Assembly: GCA_934215475.1 (NCBI GenBank)
Contig: CAKPZY010000045.1
Location: 1-13,804 of the forward strand
Length of the DNA stretch: 13,804 nt
Direction of reading: 5' to 3'
Source: an uncultured Ligilactobacillus sp.
GTDB taxonomy: Bacteria; Bacillota; Bacilli; Lactobacillales; Lactobacillaceae
In this document: piece by piece, positions 1 through 7,762 of the stretch
Numbering within the stretch: the stretch's first letter is position 1
How the letters are laid out: every line of letters starts with the position of its first letter
Notes under the pieces: generated by a model
Database searches by the model: none
What the model was told of the DNA's origin: nothing
What the model saw: only the letters and a program-made list of their open reading frames with translations
Made by a program: the position numbers and the translations under genes

Positions 1-34
1 AACACCAGATGAAAAAGAAGTAGCAGTTAGTTAG
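1..34 (+). CDS. C-terminal tail of an upstream gene (partial)
   Basis: The frame starting at base 2 is open from the window edge and reads TPDEKEVAVS before a TAG stop at 32-34. Its acidic, hydrophilic character would suit a protein C-terminus, and the next gene lies 134 bases on in the same direction. Only ten residues are visible, so the product is unknown and the frame could be open by chance. Confidence 0.3.
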   Translation, partial: TPDEKEVAVS

Positions 35-168
35 AAATTATACATAATTGTGTCTAAAAATTTGACTCAAATCCAAATTTTATGTGTTGATTCTATAAGA
101 GGATATTTAATAATAATGGTTTTTTAATATTAGACAACAGGAACATTAATTGAGGTAAGGAGAGTTGA

Positions 169-2088
169 ATGAAAATTCTAACCATGGGATCGCCAGCATC
201 CACATATATTTTCAATCAAAAAATTAATGAAACGTATAATGGAAATTATGAAGTTCGAACGGTACGTGAATTTTATACTTTGGGGCACCTTTTATCGAAT
301 TATCAAGATGTTAAGCATTTTGCACAAACTATTAAACAAGATGGATCACTCTATAATTTTTTAAATTGGGATTTTGAAGAGGGTTTTTGGGGAAAGCTTT
401 ACCAATTTCAACCCGATTTACTGTTGCTCGATCTGTTTCCAGAGATTTACTTTGGAAGCTTTTCTTTAGAAGATGGAACGCAAATTACACGTAATTTCAG
501 ATTAATGCACTCGATACCGGATGGGGCAACTTTATTTAATACGAGATGTAGCAACTATATCAAAAAAGTTATAGAACAAGTTAAATTGTTTGAAGAAAGA
601 GTGTATGGAATTGCACCTAATACTAAATTAATTTTTAATGGAGCAAGGTTTCCACTTCACATGTCAAAAAAAGGCATTATGCAAAAAAAATATGATCAAA
701 GTAAATACAAATTTTCTGCTAACAAAATCAATGGTTATAATCGAAATTGGGATATTTTAGATAATGCCTTAACTGAGGCAGGTTTTGCGGTCCTTAAATT
801 TGATCAAAAGAACAGTGCAGCGGAGTTAAATTTTCCTACGGGTGAGCACTGGTATTACTTATACAATCAAAATTATTATACAGATGTCCAGAGCCAAATC
901 GAAGTTATTGTACAGAAATATGGATTAGGCCCTTCCATTTCGTCAATAGAATTGGACTCGGATGTAGACATCAATCAACTGGATCAAGATGCTGTTTTTT
1001 TGAATGTACCGAATTCCAAGAATGACTTAAAAATTTTTCGATCTAATGTACTTGCTAGAAAAAGAGCACTAGAATTAGCGAGAAATGATTATGTACTTCA
1101 TGGCAATAAGGGAACATGGTATCGGTTTGTAAAAAGAGAACAACTCAAAACTACGTTTCCAAAATATAAAGGCGTACATTATCGCGTTATACCTCCAAAA
1201 GAAAACAAAAGATACTGGAATAATCGCTTGCTTGTTAGAATGTTTAGTTTTCCTTTTCACTACAAAACTTCGGTATTCCAGAGAAATTTTCAATTTGACT
1301 TTCCTAGATTAAAAGATAGTGTCGTAAAGGATACCTACATTCTAGAAATTGGAGATATCAATTTAATTGATGGGAGTTTTTACACTAATACTCAAAACTA
1401 TCCAAATTATGAAGAGCAAATTCAAGAATTAATTCGCATTATTGCAAAAAATCATCATGTTAATCAGAACAATATTGTATTGTACGGTGCTTCTAGAGGC
1501 GGAACAGGTGCGCTACTGCATGCAGCATTAGGTAACTATAAATTTATAGTTTCAGATCCAGTGATTGATGGAACAACCTGGTATTTGAATTCTGATGATC
1601 ATTTTATTCAAGGGGTAAGAGATATTGATTTGACCGATAAAGTATGTTCTGCTTTAAATAATTATCAGCGTCCTCAGGTCGATGGAGTGATACTCTCTGC
1701 GAGTAATGTGGGTGTTACTTTTTATTCACATTTGAGATTGCCTTTGAAGAAGTTTCTTTTGCTAGATTTGAGTATTGACCTACACAGGCATCCTCCTTTC
1801 AATAGTAAGACAGTACCGATTCAATTAAGTTATATAAATAACCTGTTGATAAAAGATAGTATTCAAGTGATTGAGGATGGTGATGATTTAACTGGTGGAA
1901 TGGTTCTTGAGGTGAAGCATCTTTCTCAGAACGCAATTAACTTAGAAAAAGTAAATAGGTTTATGATAAAGTTAAGCGATATTCAGAAAAGTCAAAAAGA
2001 ACTTTACGATTTGGCTATGAAAAATATTAAAGGAAAATATAAATACATTAGAACTGATAAAGAATTTGAGTATTTTGAAATGATTTAA
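169..2088 (+). CDS. Two-domain surface-polysaccharide protein: DUF6270-like N-domain plus XcbB/CpsF- or Asp2-like hydrolase-fold C-domain
   Basis: A 639-aa protein with no signal peptide or membrane segment, so probably cytoplasmic. The N-terminal ~245 residues resemble DUF6270 (SGNH-like) proteins of capsule loci: an opening beta strand ends in G7-S8-P9, and a late GEHWYY block (H227) is followed by the aromatic-rich stretch typical of the family's end. The C-terminal half has a nucleophile-elbow motif G440-A-S442-R-G444 after a beta strand (NIVLYG), and a later HRH at 539-541 could supply a catalytic histidine. This layout recalls the XcbB/CpsF capsule family and the accessory-Sec protein Asp2. 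The family assignment is from memory of motifs, not a search; the substrate is unknown. The ATG is supported by TAAGGAGAG at 155-163. The gene is visibly more AT-rich than those to its right, which fits an exchanged polysaccharide locus. Confidence 0.7.
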   Translation: MKILTMGSPASTYIFNQKINETYNGNYEVRTVREFYTLGHLLSNYQDVKHFAQTIKQDGSLYNFLNWDFEEGFWGKLYQFQPDLLLLDLFPEIYFGSFSLEDGTQITRNFRLMHSIPDGATLFNTRCSNYIKKVIEQVKLFEERVYGIAPNTKLIFNGARFPLHMSKKGIMQKKYDQSKYKFSANKINGYNRNWDILDNALTEAGFAVLKFDQKNSAAELNFPTGEHWYYLYNQNYYTDVQSQIEVIVQKYGLGPSISSIELDSDVDINQLDQDAVFLNVPNSKNDLKIFRSNVLARKRALELARNDYVLHGNKGTWYRFVKREQLKTTFPKYKGVHYRVIPPKENKRYWNNRLLVRMFSFPFHYKTSVFQRNFQFDFPRLKDSVVKDTYILEIGDINLIDGSFYTNTQNYPNYEEQIQELIRIIAKNHHVNQNNIVLYGASRGGTGALLHAALGNYKFIVSDPVIDGTTWYLNSDDHFIQGVRDIDLTDKVCSALNNYQRPQVDGVILSASNVGVTFYSHLRLPLKKFLLLDLSIDLHRHPPFNSKTVPIQLSYINNLLIKDSIQVIEDGDDLTGGMVLEVKHLSQNAINLEKVNRFMIKLSDIQKSQKELYDLAMKNIKGKYKYIRTDKEFEYFEMI

Positions 2089-2164
2089 TATTTTGAATAA
2101 TTATTCAAAAAAATACCTATGGTAATTCAGCGATGTAAGTGGTTAATCTGCACCAAATAAAAAG

Positions 2165-2199
2165 CCAGCCAGGAAATTTATTTCCCGGCTGGTCTTTTT
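2165..2199. terminator. Bidirectional rho-independent terminator between convergent genes
   Basis: A 13-bp stem (2165-2177 with 2180-2192, one G-U pair, TT loop) is followed by TCTTTTTT on the plus strand. It is preceded by an A-rich tract that gives a T-tract on the minus strand. It therefore can end both the 639-aa gene and the LCP gene converging on it. Confidence 0.9.
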
Positions 2200-2209
2200 T
2201 ATTCGCATT

Positions 2210-3163
2210 TTATTTAACGCCTAACTGTGTTTTCAACTGGTCTTGAGCTTTATTCAAAGCACTTTGAGAAACAACTTCATAAGAAACCCCATCGATCATC
2301 TGTCCGTTTCCATGTAGCTGGATCTGGGAAACGTTGGTAGCTTTTCTGTAATGAGAAAAGATCTGTTTCATTTGGTTAAACGAAATATCTGTTTTCATAT
2401 TGGAAGAGATCGCACTTAATATTGATTGGTACTTGGTAATGCTGCCGACTGAGGCGATCTTTTTGACCATCGCTGTGATCACCAAACGTTGGCGCAATTG
2501 CCTGCCGTAATCGCCGCGAGGATCTTCATGTCTCATCCTGGTGAAGTCTAAGATATTATTGTGATCGATAGAGACTTTTCCTTTGACGAAATGGTGTCCA
2601 CCCTGGGTAAAGTCCAGGTCATTATTGACTTGAACTGAACCAATGGCTTGTGAAAGCTGCTCCAGGCCCTTCATGTTTACTTCAATATAATGATCCAGTG
2701 GAATATCAAGATAACTTTGCAAGGTGTTCAGTGAACCTGTTACTCCACCATAAGCATAAGCAGCGTTGATCTTGCTGTTGCCTGGATGTCCAGGAATTGT
2801 TACCAGAGTATCCCTCGGAACACTTAGCAGCAATGTTTTCTTAGGTGCTACTGCTGCTACCATGATCGTATCTGAACGCCCTTTATACGAGCGGCCTAGT
2901 GCTCCGGTATCGGTACCTAAAAGCAAAACTGAAAACGGTTTTGACTTGGAAAAGTCCACCGCACTATCTCTGCCTGAATCGTGTTTGACAGGCTGATACG
3001 TGGTTTCCACTGAACTTTTAGCATCATGATAAAACTTAGCTAATACGACACCATTGATCACTATCAATGCAACTATGATCCAAAGGACCCATTTCCACAC
3101 TCGATGCTTTTTATGTGTAGGATGATGGCGACGATTAGTTATTTCTTGGTTATTGTCCCTCAT
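2210..3163 (-). CDS. LytR-CpsA-Psr (LCP) family cell-wall glycopolymer ligase
   Basis: LCP enzymes are membrane-anchored and act on the outer face, moving lipid-linked teichoic acid or capsule polymers onto peptidoglycan. The 317-aa protein has a short basic cytoplasmic N-terminus rich in His, Lys and Arg, one membrane segment (about 24-43), and then the LCP domain (about 75-240). Visible family motifs are LLLGTDTG at 80-87, GRSDTIM at 95-101 (Arg and Asp that contact the pyrophosphate), SVPRDTL at 114-120, KINAAYAYGG at 131-140, and the Arg-rich stretch RMRHEDPRGDYGRQLRQR at 209-226. The length is normal for the family. The ATG has only a weak GGGG-type ribosome site. The gene stands alone, converging on the 639-aa polysaccharide-type gene. 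Which polymer it attaches cannot be read from the sequence, so I give no symbol. Confidence 0.92.
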   Translation of the reverse strand: MRDNNQEITNRRHHPTHKKHRVWKWVLWIIVALIVINGVVLAKFYHDAKSSVETTYQPVKHDSGRDSAVDFSKSKPFSVLLLGTDTGALGRSYKGRSDTIMVAAVAPKKTLLLSVPRDTLVTIPGHPGNSKINAAYAYGGVTGSLNTLQSYLDIPLDHYIEVNMKGLEQLSQAIGSVQVNNDLDFTQGGHHFVKGKVSIDHNNILDFTRMRHEDPRGDYGRQLRQRLVITAMVKKIASVGSITKYQSILSAISSNMKTDISFNQMKQIFSHYRKATNVSQIQLHGNGQMIDGVSYEVVSQSALNKAQDQLKTQLGVK

Positions 3164-3217
3164 TGTTAATCCAACCCCATTTATTAAGTGATTTGCGAAG
3201 AAGTATCTTCACAATTT

Positions 3218-3223
3218 ATTATA
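3218..3223 (-). promoter_or_regulatory. Probable -10 element for the LCP gene
   Basis: On the minus strand a perfect TATAAT lies 55 bases before the LCP start codon. No good -35 hexamer sits 16-18 bases upstream, so the promoter is only partly supported. I see no gene in the remainder of the 3164-3410 gap, which is AT-rich. Confidence 0.4.
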
Positions 3224-3404
3224 CCAATAAATGAGCAGAAAAAGTATTTACTTTTGAAGGTATAAATTTAAAGTTATAGATTTGTGATTGTAAAATGGCT
3301 TTTGATCCAATTTATTCTAATTCATAATTACAAGCATTAAGTTTAAGGTCAAAGCACGATGATAACTATTCCAATATACTTCCCATGTTTTACCACATAA
3401 ACAA

Positions 3405-3450
3405 AACAGTAAAGCCCTGTTATCCATTGATAGTTGAATAACGGGGCTTT
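3405..3450 (-). terminator. Terminator of the opp operon
   Basis: A 13-bp stem (3411-3423 with 3438-3450, one G-U pair, 14-base loop) begins ten bases beyond the oppF stop codon. In the minus-strand transcript the stem is followed by TTTACTGTTTTGTTT, a T-rich tail. The plus strand shows a weaker T-run. Confidence 0.8.
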
Positions 3451-3459
3451 TTCAAAAAT

Positions 3460-4331
3460 CTATATTAATACCCAATGCTTAGGTTCTTTTTCTATTAATT
3501 TTCCTTGCAGATCATCTTGTGAAGCACTGTAGGGGACATAGTGATTTTCCTGATCCAGTTTGGTCGTTGGTGCGGCTGCAAGCAATGATTTGGTATATGG
3601 GTGGAGCGGATGATTGTATACCAAGTTAGTCGGACCGCTTTCTACTATCCGTCCCTTATACATCACCAAGATCCGGTCGCTGATATAGCGCACAACTGAC
3701 AGGTCATGAGCAATGAATAGATAAGTTAGATTTTGTTTAGCTTGGAGATCTTTCAAAAGGTTGATGATCTGAGCTTGGATCGAAACGTCCAGCGCAGACA
3801 CCGGTTCATCCAAGCACAACACGTCAGGTCTGACGGCCAGTGCACGGGCGATCCCGATCCGTTGTCGCTGACCGCCAGAAAATTCATGGGGGTAGCGACC
3901 GCTGGCATCAGCCGGTAAACCGACTGCCTTTAATAGATTGCTAACTTTTGTGGCCCGTTCCTTTTTGCTTGCTGCCAAATGGAAATTATCGATCCCCTCA
4001 GCAATGATCTCACCGACTTTTAGGCGTGGATTCAGTGAATCAAATGGATCTTGAAATACCATTTGTACTTGCCGTCGAAATTTTGTGCGCAGTTTGCCAT
4101 TGAAGCGCCTGAAGTTTATCCCCTCATACTGAATTTGACCAGAACTTGGAGCTAATAATTGTGTTAAAACGCGCACTGTTGTAGTTTTGCCGCTGCCTGA
4201 TTCCCCGACTAAGCCCAGGACCTCTCCTTTTTTCAGATTAAATGAGATATTGTCTACGGCTTTTTTTCATTTTTCTTTTTGCCAAAAGTCACGGTCAAAT
4301 GTTTGACGGTAAAAACGGATTCTTCACTCAT
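3460..4331 (-). pseudogene. oppF: Oligopeptide ABC transporter ATP-binding protein OppF, frame-interrupted after 24 codons
   Basis: OppF is the second ATPase of the peptide importer. The start at 4331 lies in ATGAGTGA, overlapping the oppD stop by 8 bases. It reads MSEESVFTVK and onward, then reaches TAG three codons after the lysine run. The rest of the gene is in the neighbouring frame and begins AVDNIS, with Walker A GESGSGKT, Q-loop FQDPFDSLNP, signature FSGGQ, Walker B VLCLDEP and H-loop IAHD all intact. Joining the two parts gives about 290 aa, slightly short for OppF. The join lies at seven T (4261-4267), read as seven A; one more A restores the frame. A start at the GTG at 4176 would make 238 aa but would lose Walker A, so it could not be an active ATPase. 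The zero frame carries A AAA AAG exactly at the break, so minus-one recoding is possible. Mutation or an indel error in the sequence is equally possible. Confidence 0.85.
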
Positions 4332-5379
4332 AGGCATTTCCTTTCCCAGTCAGTTCGGAGTATTTCTCCCACCGTTCTTTGATCTCTTGCGGCGGTTCAT
4401 AGCTGGGTGTTCGTGGGTCAAGCAGCCACGTCTTGGCATAATGTGTTTCAGACAGTTTGAAAAATGATGGTTCTTCCTCAAAATCAATGTCCAGCGCGTA
4501 GGGGTCACGGACCGCAAAAGCGTCGCCCTTTGGCGGATACCTCAGGTCAGGTGGGGTTCCAGGCAAAGTAAACAACTTTTTCTTGCCATTGGAGTCATCA
4601 GGAACTGCTTCTAACAATCCCCAGGTGTACGGGTGCTTGGGGTCATAGAAAATTTCCGCAGTCGTTCCGACCTCGACGATCTTGCCAGCATACATTACTG
4701 CAACTCTGTCAGCCATATTGGCAGCCACAGCCAAATTATGCGTGATGAAAATTACCGAGAGGCCGAGTTTTTCCTTATACTCCTTGAGCAGTTTTAGTAT
4801 ATTCGCCTGCGTAGTCACGTCCAACGCGGTTGTTGGCTCATCGGCAATTAGGATATCAGGGTTGCTGATCAGCGCCATTGCGATCAAGATCCGTTGCCGC
4901 TGCCCGCCAGAAAATTCATGCGGGTACTTACGATATGCTTGTTTAGGTTCTGGGATCCCAACGGCTTGCAGCTGCTTATAAATTTTTTGCTTAGCTTCAT
5001 TTTTATGCAAATGCTGGCGCTCAAGCAGAGCCTCCAGAATTTGTTTGCCGACCCTCATTGTCGGGTTTAAGGCACTCAATGGGTCCTGTGAGATCGAGCT
5101 GATCACGCTGCCTCGGAGTTTCTGCAAATCTTTTTTGGACAGATCTAGTACATTTTTCCCCTGCACAGATAAAACATCTGCTTTGATTTGACTTTTAGTT
5201 GGTAACAATCGTAATAGAGCATGAGTCGCAATTGATTTACCCGAACCTGACTCACCGACAATAGCCAGGGTTTCACCTTTGAACAGGTCGAAATCTATCC
5301 CCCGCACAGCGTATAGCGGCTGACCATTAACGTTTAATGTTACTTGCAAATTGCGGGCCTCGACCACTTTTTCACTCAC
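4324..5379 (-). CDS. oppD: Oligopeptide ABC transporter ATP-binding protein OppD
   Basis: OppD is one of the two ATPases that drive peptide uptake through OppBC. The 351-aa protein has Walker A GESGSGKS at 42-49, Q-loop Q98 (SISQDP), signature FSGGQ at 156-160, Walker B LIADEP at 177-182 and H-loop H214. It also has the oligopeptide/dipeptide C-terminal extension with PGTPPDL near 273-279. All catalytic elements are present and the length is normal. The start is GTG at 5379, overlapping the stop of the small membrane gene by 4 bases (GTGA), with AAAGGGG upstream. The next gene, oppF, begins 8 bases inside its 3' end. This arrangement predicts translational coupling across three genes. Confidence 0.95.
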   Translation of the reverse strand: MSEKVVEARNLQVTLNVNGQPLYAVRGIDFDLFKGETLAIVGESGSGKSIATHALLRLLPTKSQIKADVLSVQGKNVLDLSKKDLQKLRGSVISSISQDPLSALNPTMRVGKQILEALLERQHLHKNEAKQKIYKQLQAVGIPEPKQAYRKYPHEFSGGQRQRILIAMALISNPDILIADEPTTALDVTTQANILKLLKEYKEKLGLSVIFITHNLAVAANMADRVAVMYAGKIVEVGTTAEIFYDPKHPYTWGLLEAVPDDSNGKKKLFTLPGTPPDLRYPPKGDAFAVRDPYALDIDFEEEPSFFKLSETHYAKTWLLDPRTPSYEPPQEIKERWEKYSELTGKGNAYE

Positions 5380-5744
5380 AGAGCTACAACCCCTTTAACG
5401 AAATGACCTAGCAACCACAACATGCCAACGTTTAAACTAGTTAACAACAGTAATTGTTTGAAAAATAGCGGACCGTGGCGATGTAATAAACTGGCTAGGT
5501 TTCTTTTCTTCGTTCTATGCACTCGTGGGGTGCCACTGTTCGTAATTAAGTATGCCGAAAGCAACAGCAGTAAAAGGGCAAGTGTCAGCGAATAAAATCC
5601 ACTTAAATTTAATAACCATATCTGTACTGAGCAATGTTTGGCGCCAAACAGACTTTGGCCCACTGTCAGCAGGCAACCCGCAAGTATAGATGAAAGTAAA
5701 ACTATGAAAATATTTTTGAGAGAAGATTTTTTAAAAACTGACAT
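5376..5744 (-). CDS. Small membrane protein of unknown function inside the opp operon
   Basis: A 122-aa basic, Leu-rich protein with three predicted membrane segments (about 11-30, 42-67 and 96-113) and a cluster of positive residues (RVHRTKKR, about 74-81) between the second and third. It starts at ATG 5744 with a strong AAAGGAG site. Its stop overlaps the oppD GTG start, so it is expected to be translated with the transporter. I do not recognise it with certainty. Small DUF3899-type membrane proteins are a candidate family, but this is unverified memory. Position suggests an accessory role in, or co-regulation with, peptide uptake. No catalytic motif is visible. Confidence 0.8.
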   Translation of the reverse strand: MSVFKKSSLKNIFIVLLSSILAGCLLTVGQSLFGAKHCSVQIWLLNLSGFYSLTLALLLLLLSAYLITNSGTPRVHRTKKRNLASLLHRHGPLFFKQLLLLTSLNVGMLWLLGHFVKGVVAL

Positions 5745-5820
5745 CTTTTAACTCCTTTCTGCTCAGAACAAAACTATTATTTGTCTGATCCAGGTTCTGA
5801 CATGAATCTGCCACCCAACT

Positions 5821-6762
5821 TTAACTCCGGTACCGCGGGTCAAATGCATCCCGCACCCCATCACCGATGATATTGAAGGCTAGAACCAATAATATCAAGA
5901 TGAAGATCGGAATATACAGTTGATAAGGATTCTGAAGCATCTGTTCTTGTCCGACTGATATCAAGATGCCCAGGCTGGTATTTGGTGGTTGTAAACCAAG
6001 CCCTAGAAAACTCAGGCTGGCTTCAACGAAGATGTTGCCTGGAATGCTGCGTTCAACGTCCAAAATCAGAATACTCATCATATTTGGAACAAAATGATGC
6101 AAAGTGATTTTCCATAATGGTGTATTCAGCATTTTGGCAGCAGTGACGTAGTCTAAATTCTTCAACTGTTTAACCAAACCACGCGTTTGCCGAGCAGCTC
6201 CCGACCACGAAGTGACAGCCAAAGCGAACAGCATTGTGCCTACCCCGTTACCCAGGATCGCCATCAAGATCATGGTGATCAGCAGGCCTGGGATCGAATT
6301 AAAGATCTCGATGATCCGCAACATAAACGCGTCGACCTTACCCCCAACAAAGGCCATAACGACACCATAAATCGTGCCAAACACCATGGCTAAAGCGGTG
6401 CTGATGATGGCCACTAACAACGAGATCCGCACGCCTGTACAGGCACGAATGAATAAGTCGCGACCTAAGCGATCAGTACCAAATAAGTGGGCGAGATCGG
6501 GCGCATGATTTTGCAGTTCAGAATTGATCTGGTTTGGGTCATAGCCATAGACCAGCCCGCCAAATAGAGAAATCAAGATGATCACTACCAAGATCACCAG
6601 CCAGATCACACTGATCTGCTCACTGCAGAATTTGCGCACGAACATTTTACTGAAACTGGTCCTGGCTTCCGTTTGTATTTCCAACGGTTGTTCTGCCAAC
6701 CGTTCTCTTTTCGCTAAAGGAACAAAATGAAATGACTGATATTTAGCAGACTTTTGGCTCAT
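5821..6762 (-). CDS. oppC: Oligopeptide ABC transporter permease OppC
   Basis: OppC is one of the two membrane channels of the peptide importer. The 313-aa protein has an N-terminal cytoplasmic stretch of about 50 residues and a first membrane segment at about 51-72. The OppC-specific block HLFGTDRLGRDLF follows at 92-104, then five more membrane segments. The EAA loop that docks to the ATPases is near 204-227 (DYVTAAKMLNTPLWKITLHH), and SLSFLGLGLQPP at 249-260 is typical of OppC/DppC. The start at 6762 has the strong site AAAGGAGG, and the gene begins 14 bases after the oppB stop. Length and motifs are normal; I see no damage. Confidence 0.95.
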   Translation of the reverse strand: MSQKSAKYQSFHFVPLAKRERLAEQPLEIQTEARTSFSKMFVRKFCSEQISVIWLVILVVIILISLFGGLVYGYDPNQINSELQNHAPDLAHLFGTDRLGRDLFIRACTGVRISLLVAIISTALAMVFGTIYGVVMAFVGGKVDAFMLRIIEIFNSIPGLLITMILMAILGNGVGTMLFALAVTSWSGAARQTRGLVKQLKNLDYVTAAKMLNTPLWKITLHHFVPNMMSILILDVERSIPGNIFVEASLSFLGLGLQPPNTSLGILISVGQEQMLQNPYQLYIPIFILILLVLAFNIIGDGVRDAFDPRYRS

Positions 6763-6776
6763 TCTCGTTCCTCCTT

Positions 6777-7730
6777 TTAGTTTTCATCGATCAGTTTGAT
6801 CCGTGGATCGACCAACGAATATAGAATATCTGTGATAAACAGTGCCACAATATAAATGGCAGCCAAGAACACCGTTTCGCCCAAAATTATTGGTACGTCA
6901 CGGTTAGTCAGGGCTTGGACGAAAAATTGTCCGATCCCCGGGATCACAAAGATACTTTCGATAAAGACTGAGCCAGTGATCCCAAATGCGATCGTGACCG
7001 GCAAGGACGTGATCAACGGTATAAAAGCGTTGCGCACCACGTGGCGCATGACTACCTTGCGTCCAGACAGCCCCTTAGCATAGGCGGTTTGAATGTAGTC
7101 GCTGCTTAAGACATCTAACATAGAGTTTTTCAACAAGCGTGCATAAACCGCAATATAACCGATACCGCCGGCGATCGTTGGCAAGATCGTGAAATTCCAT
7201 CCGCCCAGCCACTGCTCGCTTCCTTCCGGCCAGCCGATGATGGGGAACAAACCGAGTCGTCCGCCAAAAAAGCTTTGCAGCAGCAAGCCTAACACCAGAC
7301 TGGGGACCGACATTAGTAACAGACTAACCACAGTCACAGAACGGTCGACCCAAGTGTTTTTATAAACGGCTGCTAAAATTCCTAATAATAACCCCAATGG
7401 TATGCCGAGGATCATTTGTTGGATGCCTAAGCGAGCGGAAGCGGGCAGCTTTTCTTTTAAAGCAGAAGAAAGAGTTTGGCCTGGTGTAACGATCGACTCG
7501 CCAAATTCTCCGTGTGCCATGTTCTTGACCGTGATCACATATCTTTCCAAGACGGGTTTGTCCAAGCCGGAATTTTTATATACTTGCTGTCGCGCGTCTT
7601 CTGGCAGTCGGTCAGTCTGGGCGGATAGAGCATCTCCTGGAATGGCTGACAGCAAAAAGAAGGTGGCTGTCGCAATCAAGAAGAGGGAGAGCAGCAATTC
7701 TATCCCGCGTTTGACGATCATTTTTAACAT
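6777..7730 (-). CDS. oppB: Oligopeptide ABC transporter permease OppB
   Basis: OppB is the partner channel to OppC. The 317-aa protein starts with a first membrane segment at about 10-30 ending in the family motif IPGDAL. A large outer loop carries GEFGESI (74-80), and further membrane segments lie at about 102-122, 133-152, 182-200, 239-260 and 283-305. The EAA loop is near 212-235 (YIQTAYAKGLSGRKVVMRH) and the C-terminus ends DPRIKL, a usual OppB/DppB ending. The ATG at 7730 has GAAAGGA upstream and lies 32 bases after the oppA stop. The gene is intact, in contrast to oppA before it. Confidence 0.95.
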   Translation of the reverse strand: MLKMIVKRGIELLLSLFLIATATFFLLSAIPGDALSAQTDRLPEDARQQVYKNSGLDKPVLERYVITVKNMAHGEFGESIVTPGQTLSSALKEKLPASARLGIQQMILGIPLGLLLGILAAVYKNTWVDRSVTVVSLLLMSVPSLVLGLLLQSFFGGRLGLFPIIGWPEGSEQWLGGWNFTILPTIAGGIGYIAVYARLLKNSMLDVLSSDYIQTAYAKGLSGRKVVMRHVVRNAFIPLITSLPVTIAFGITGSVFIESIFVIPGIGQFFVQALTNRDVPIILGETVFLAAIYIVALFITDILYSLVDPRIKLIDEN

Positions 7731-7762
7731 GGATTCATCTGTCCTTTCACTCGATAACGCGG

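Noticed and set aside
62..117. A sigma-A promoter for the 639-aa gene (TTGACT at 62-67 or TTGATT at 87-92)
   Set aside because: No -10 hexamer lies at an acceptable spacing; the AT-rich composition yields several poor candidates and the gene may be co-transcribed from the left.
3460..4176. A 238-aa OppF starting at GTG 4176 as a functional ATPase
   Set aside because: It begins after Walker A, has no ribosome site, and the missing N-terminus is plainly encoded upstream in two frames.
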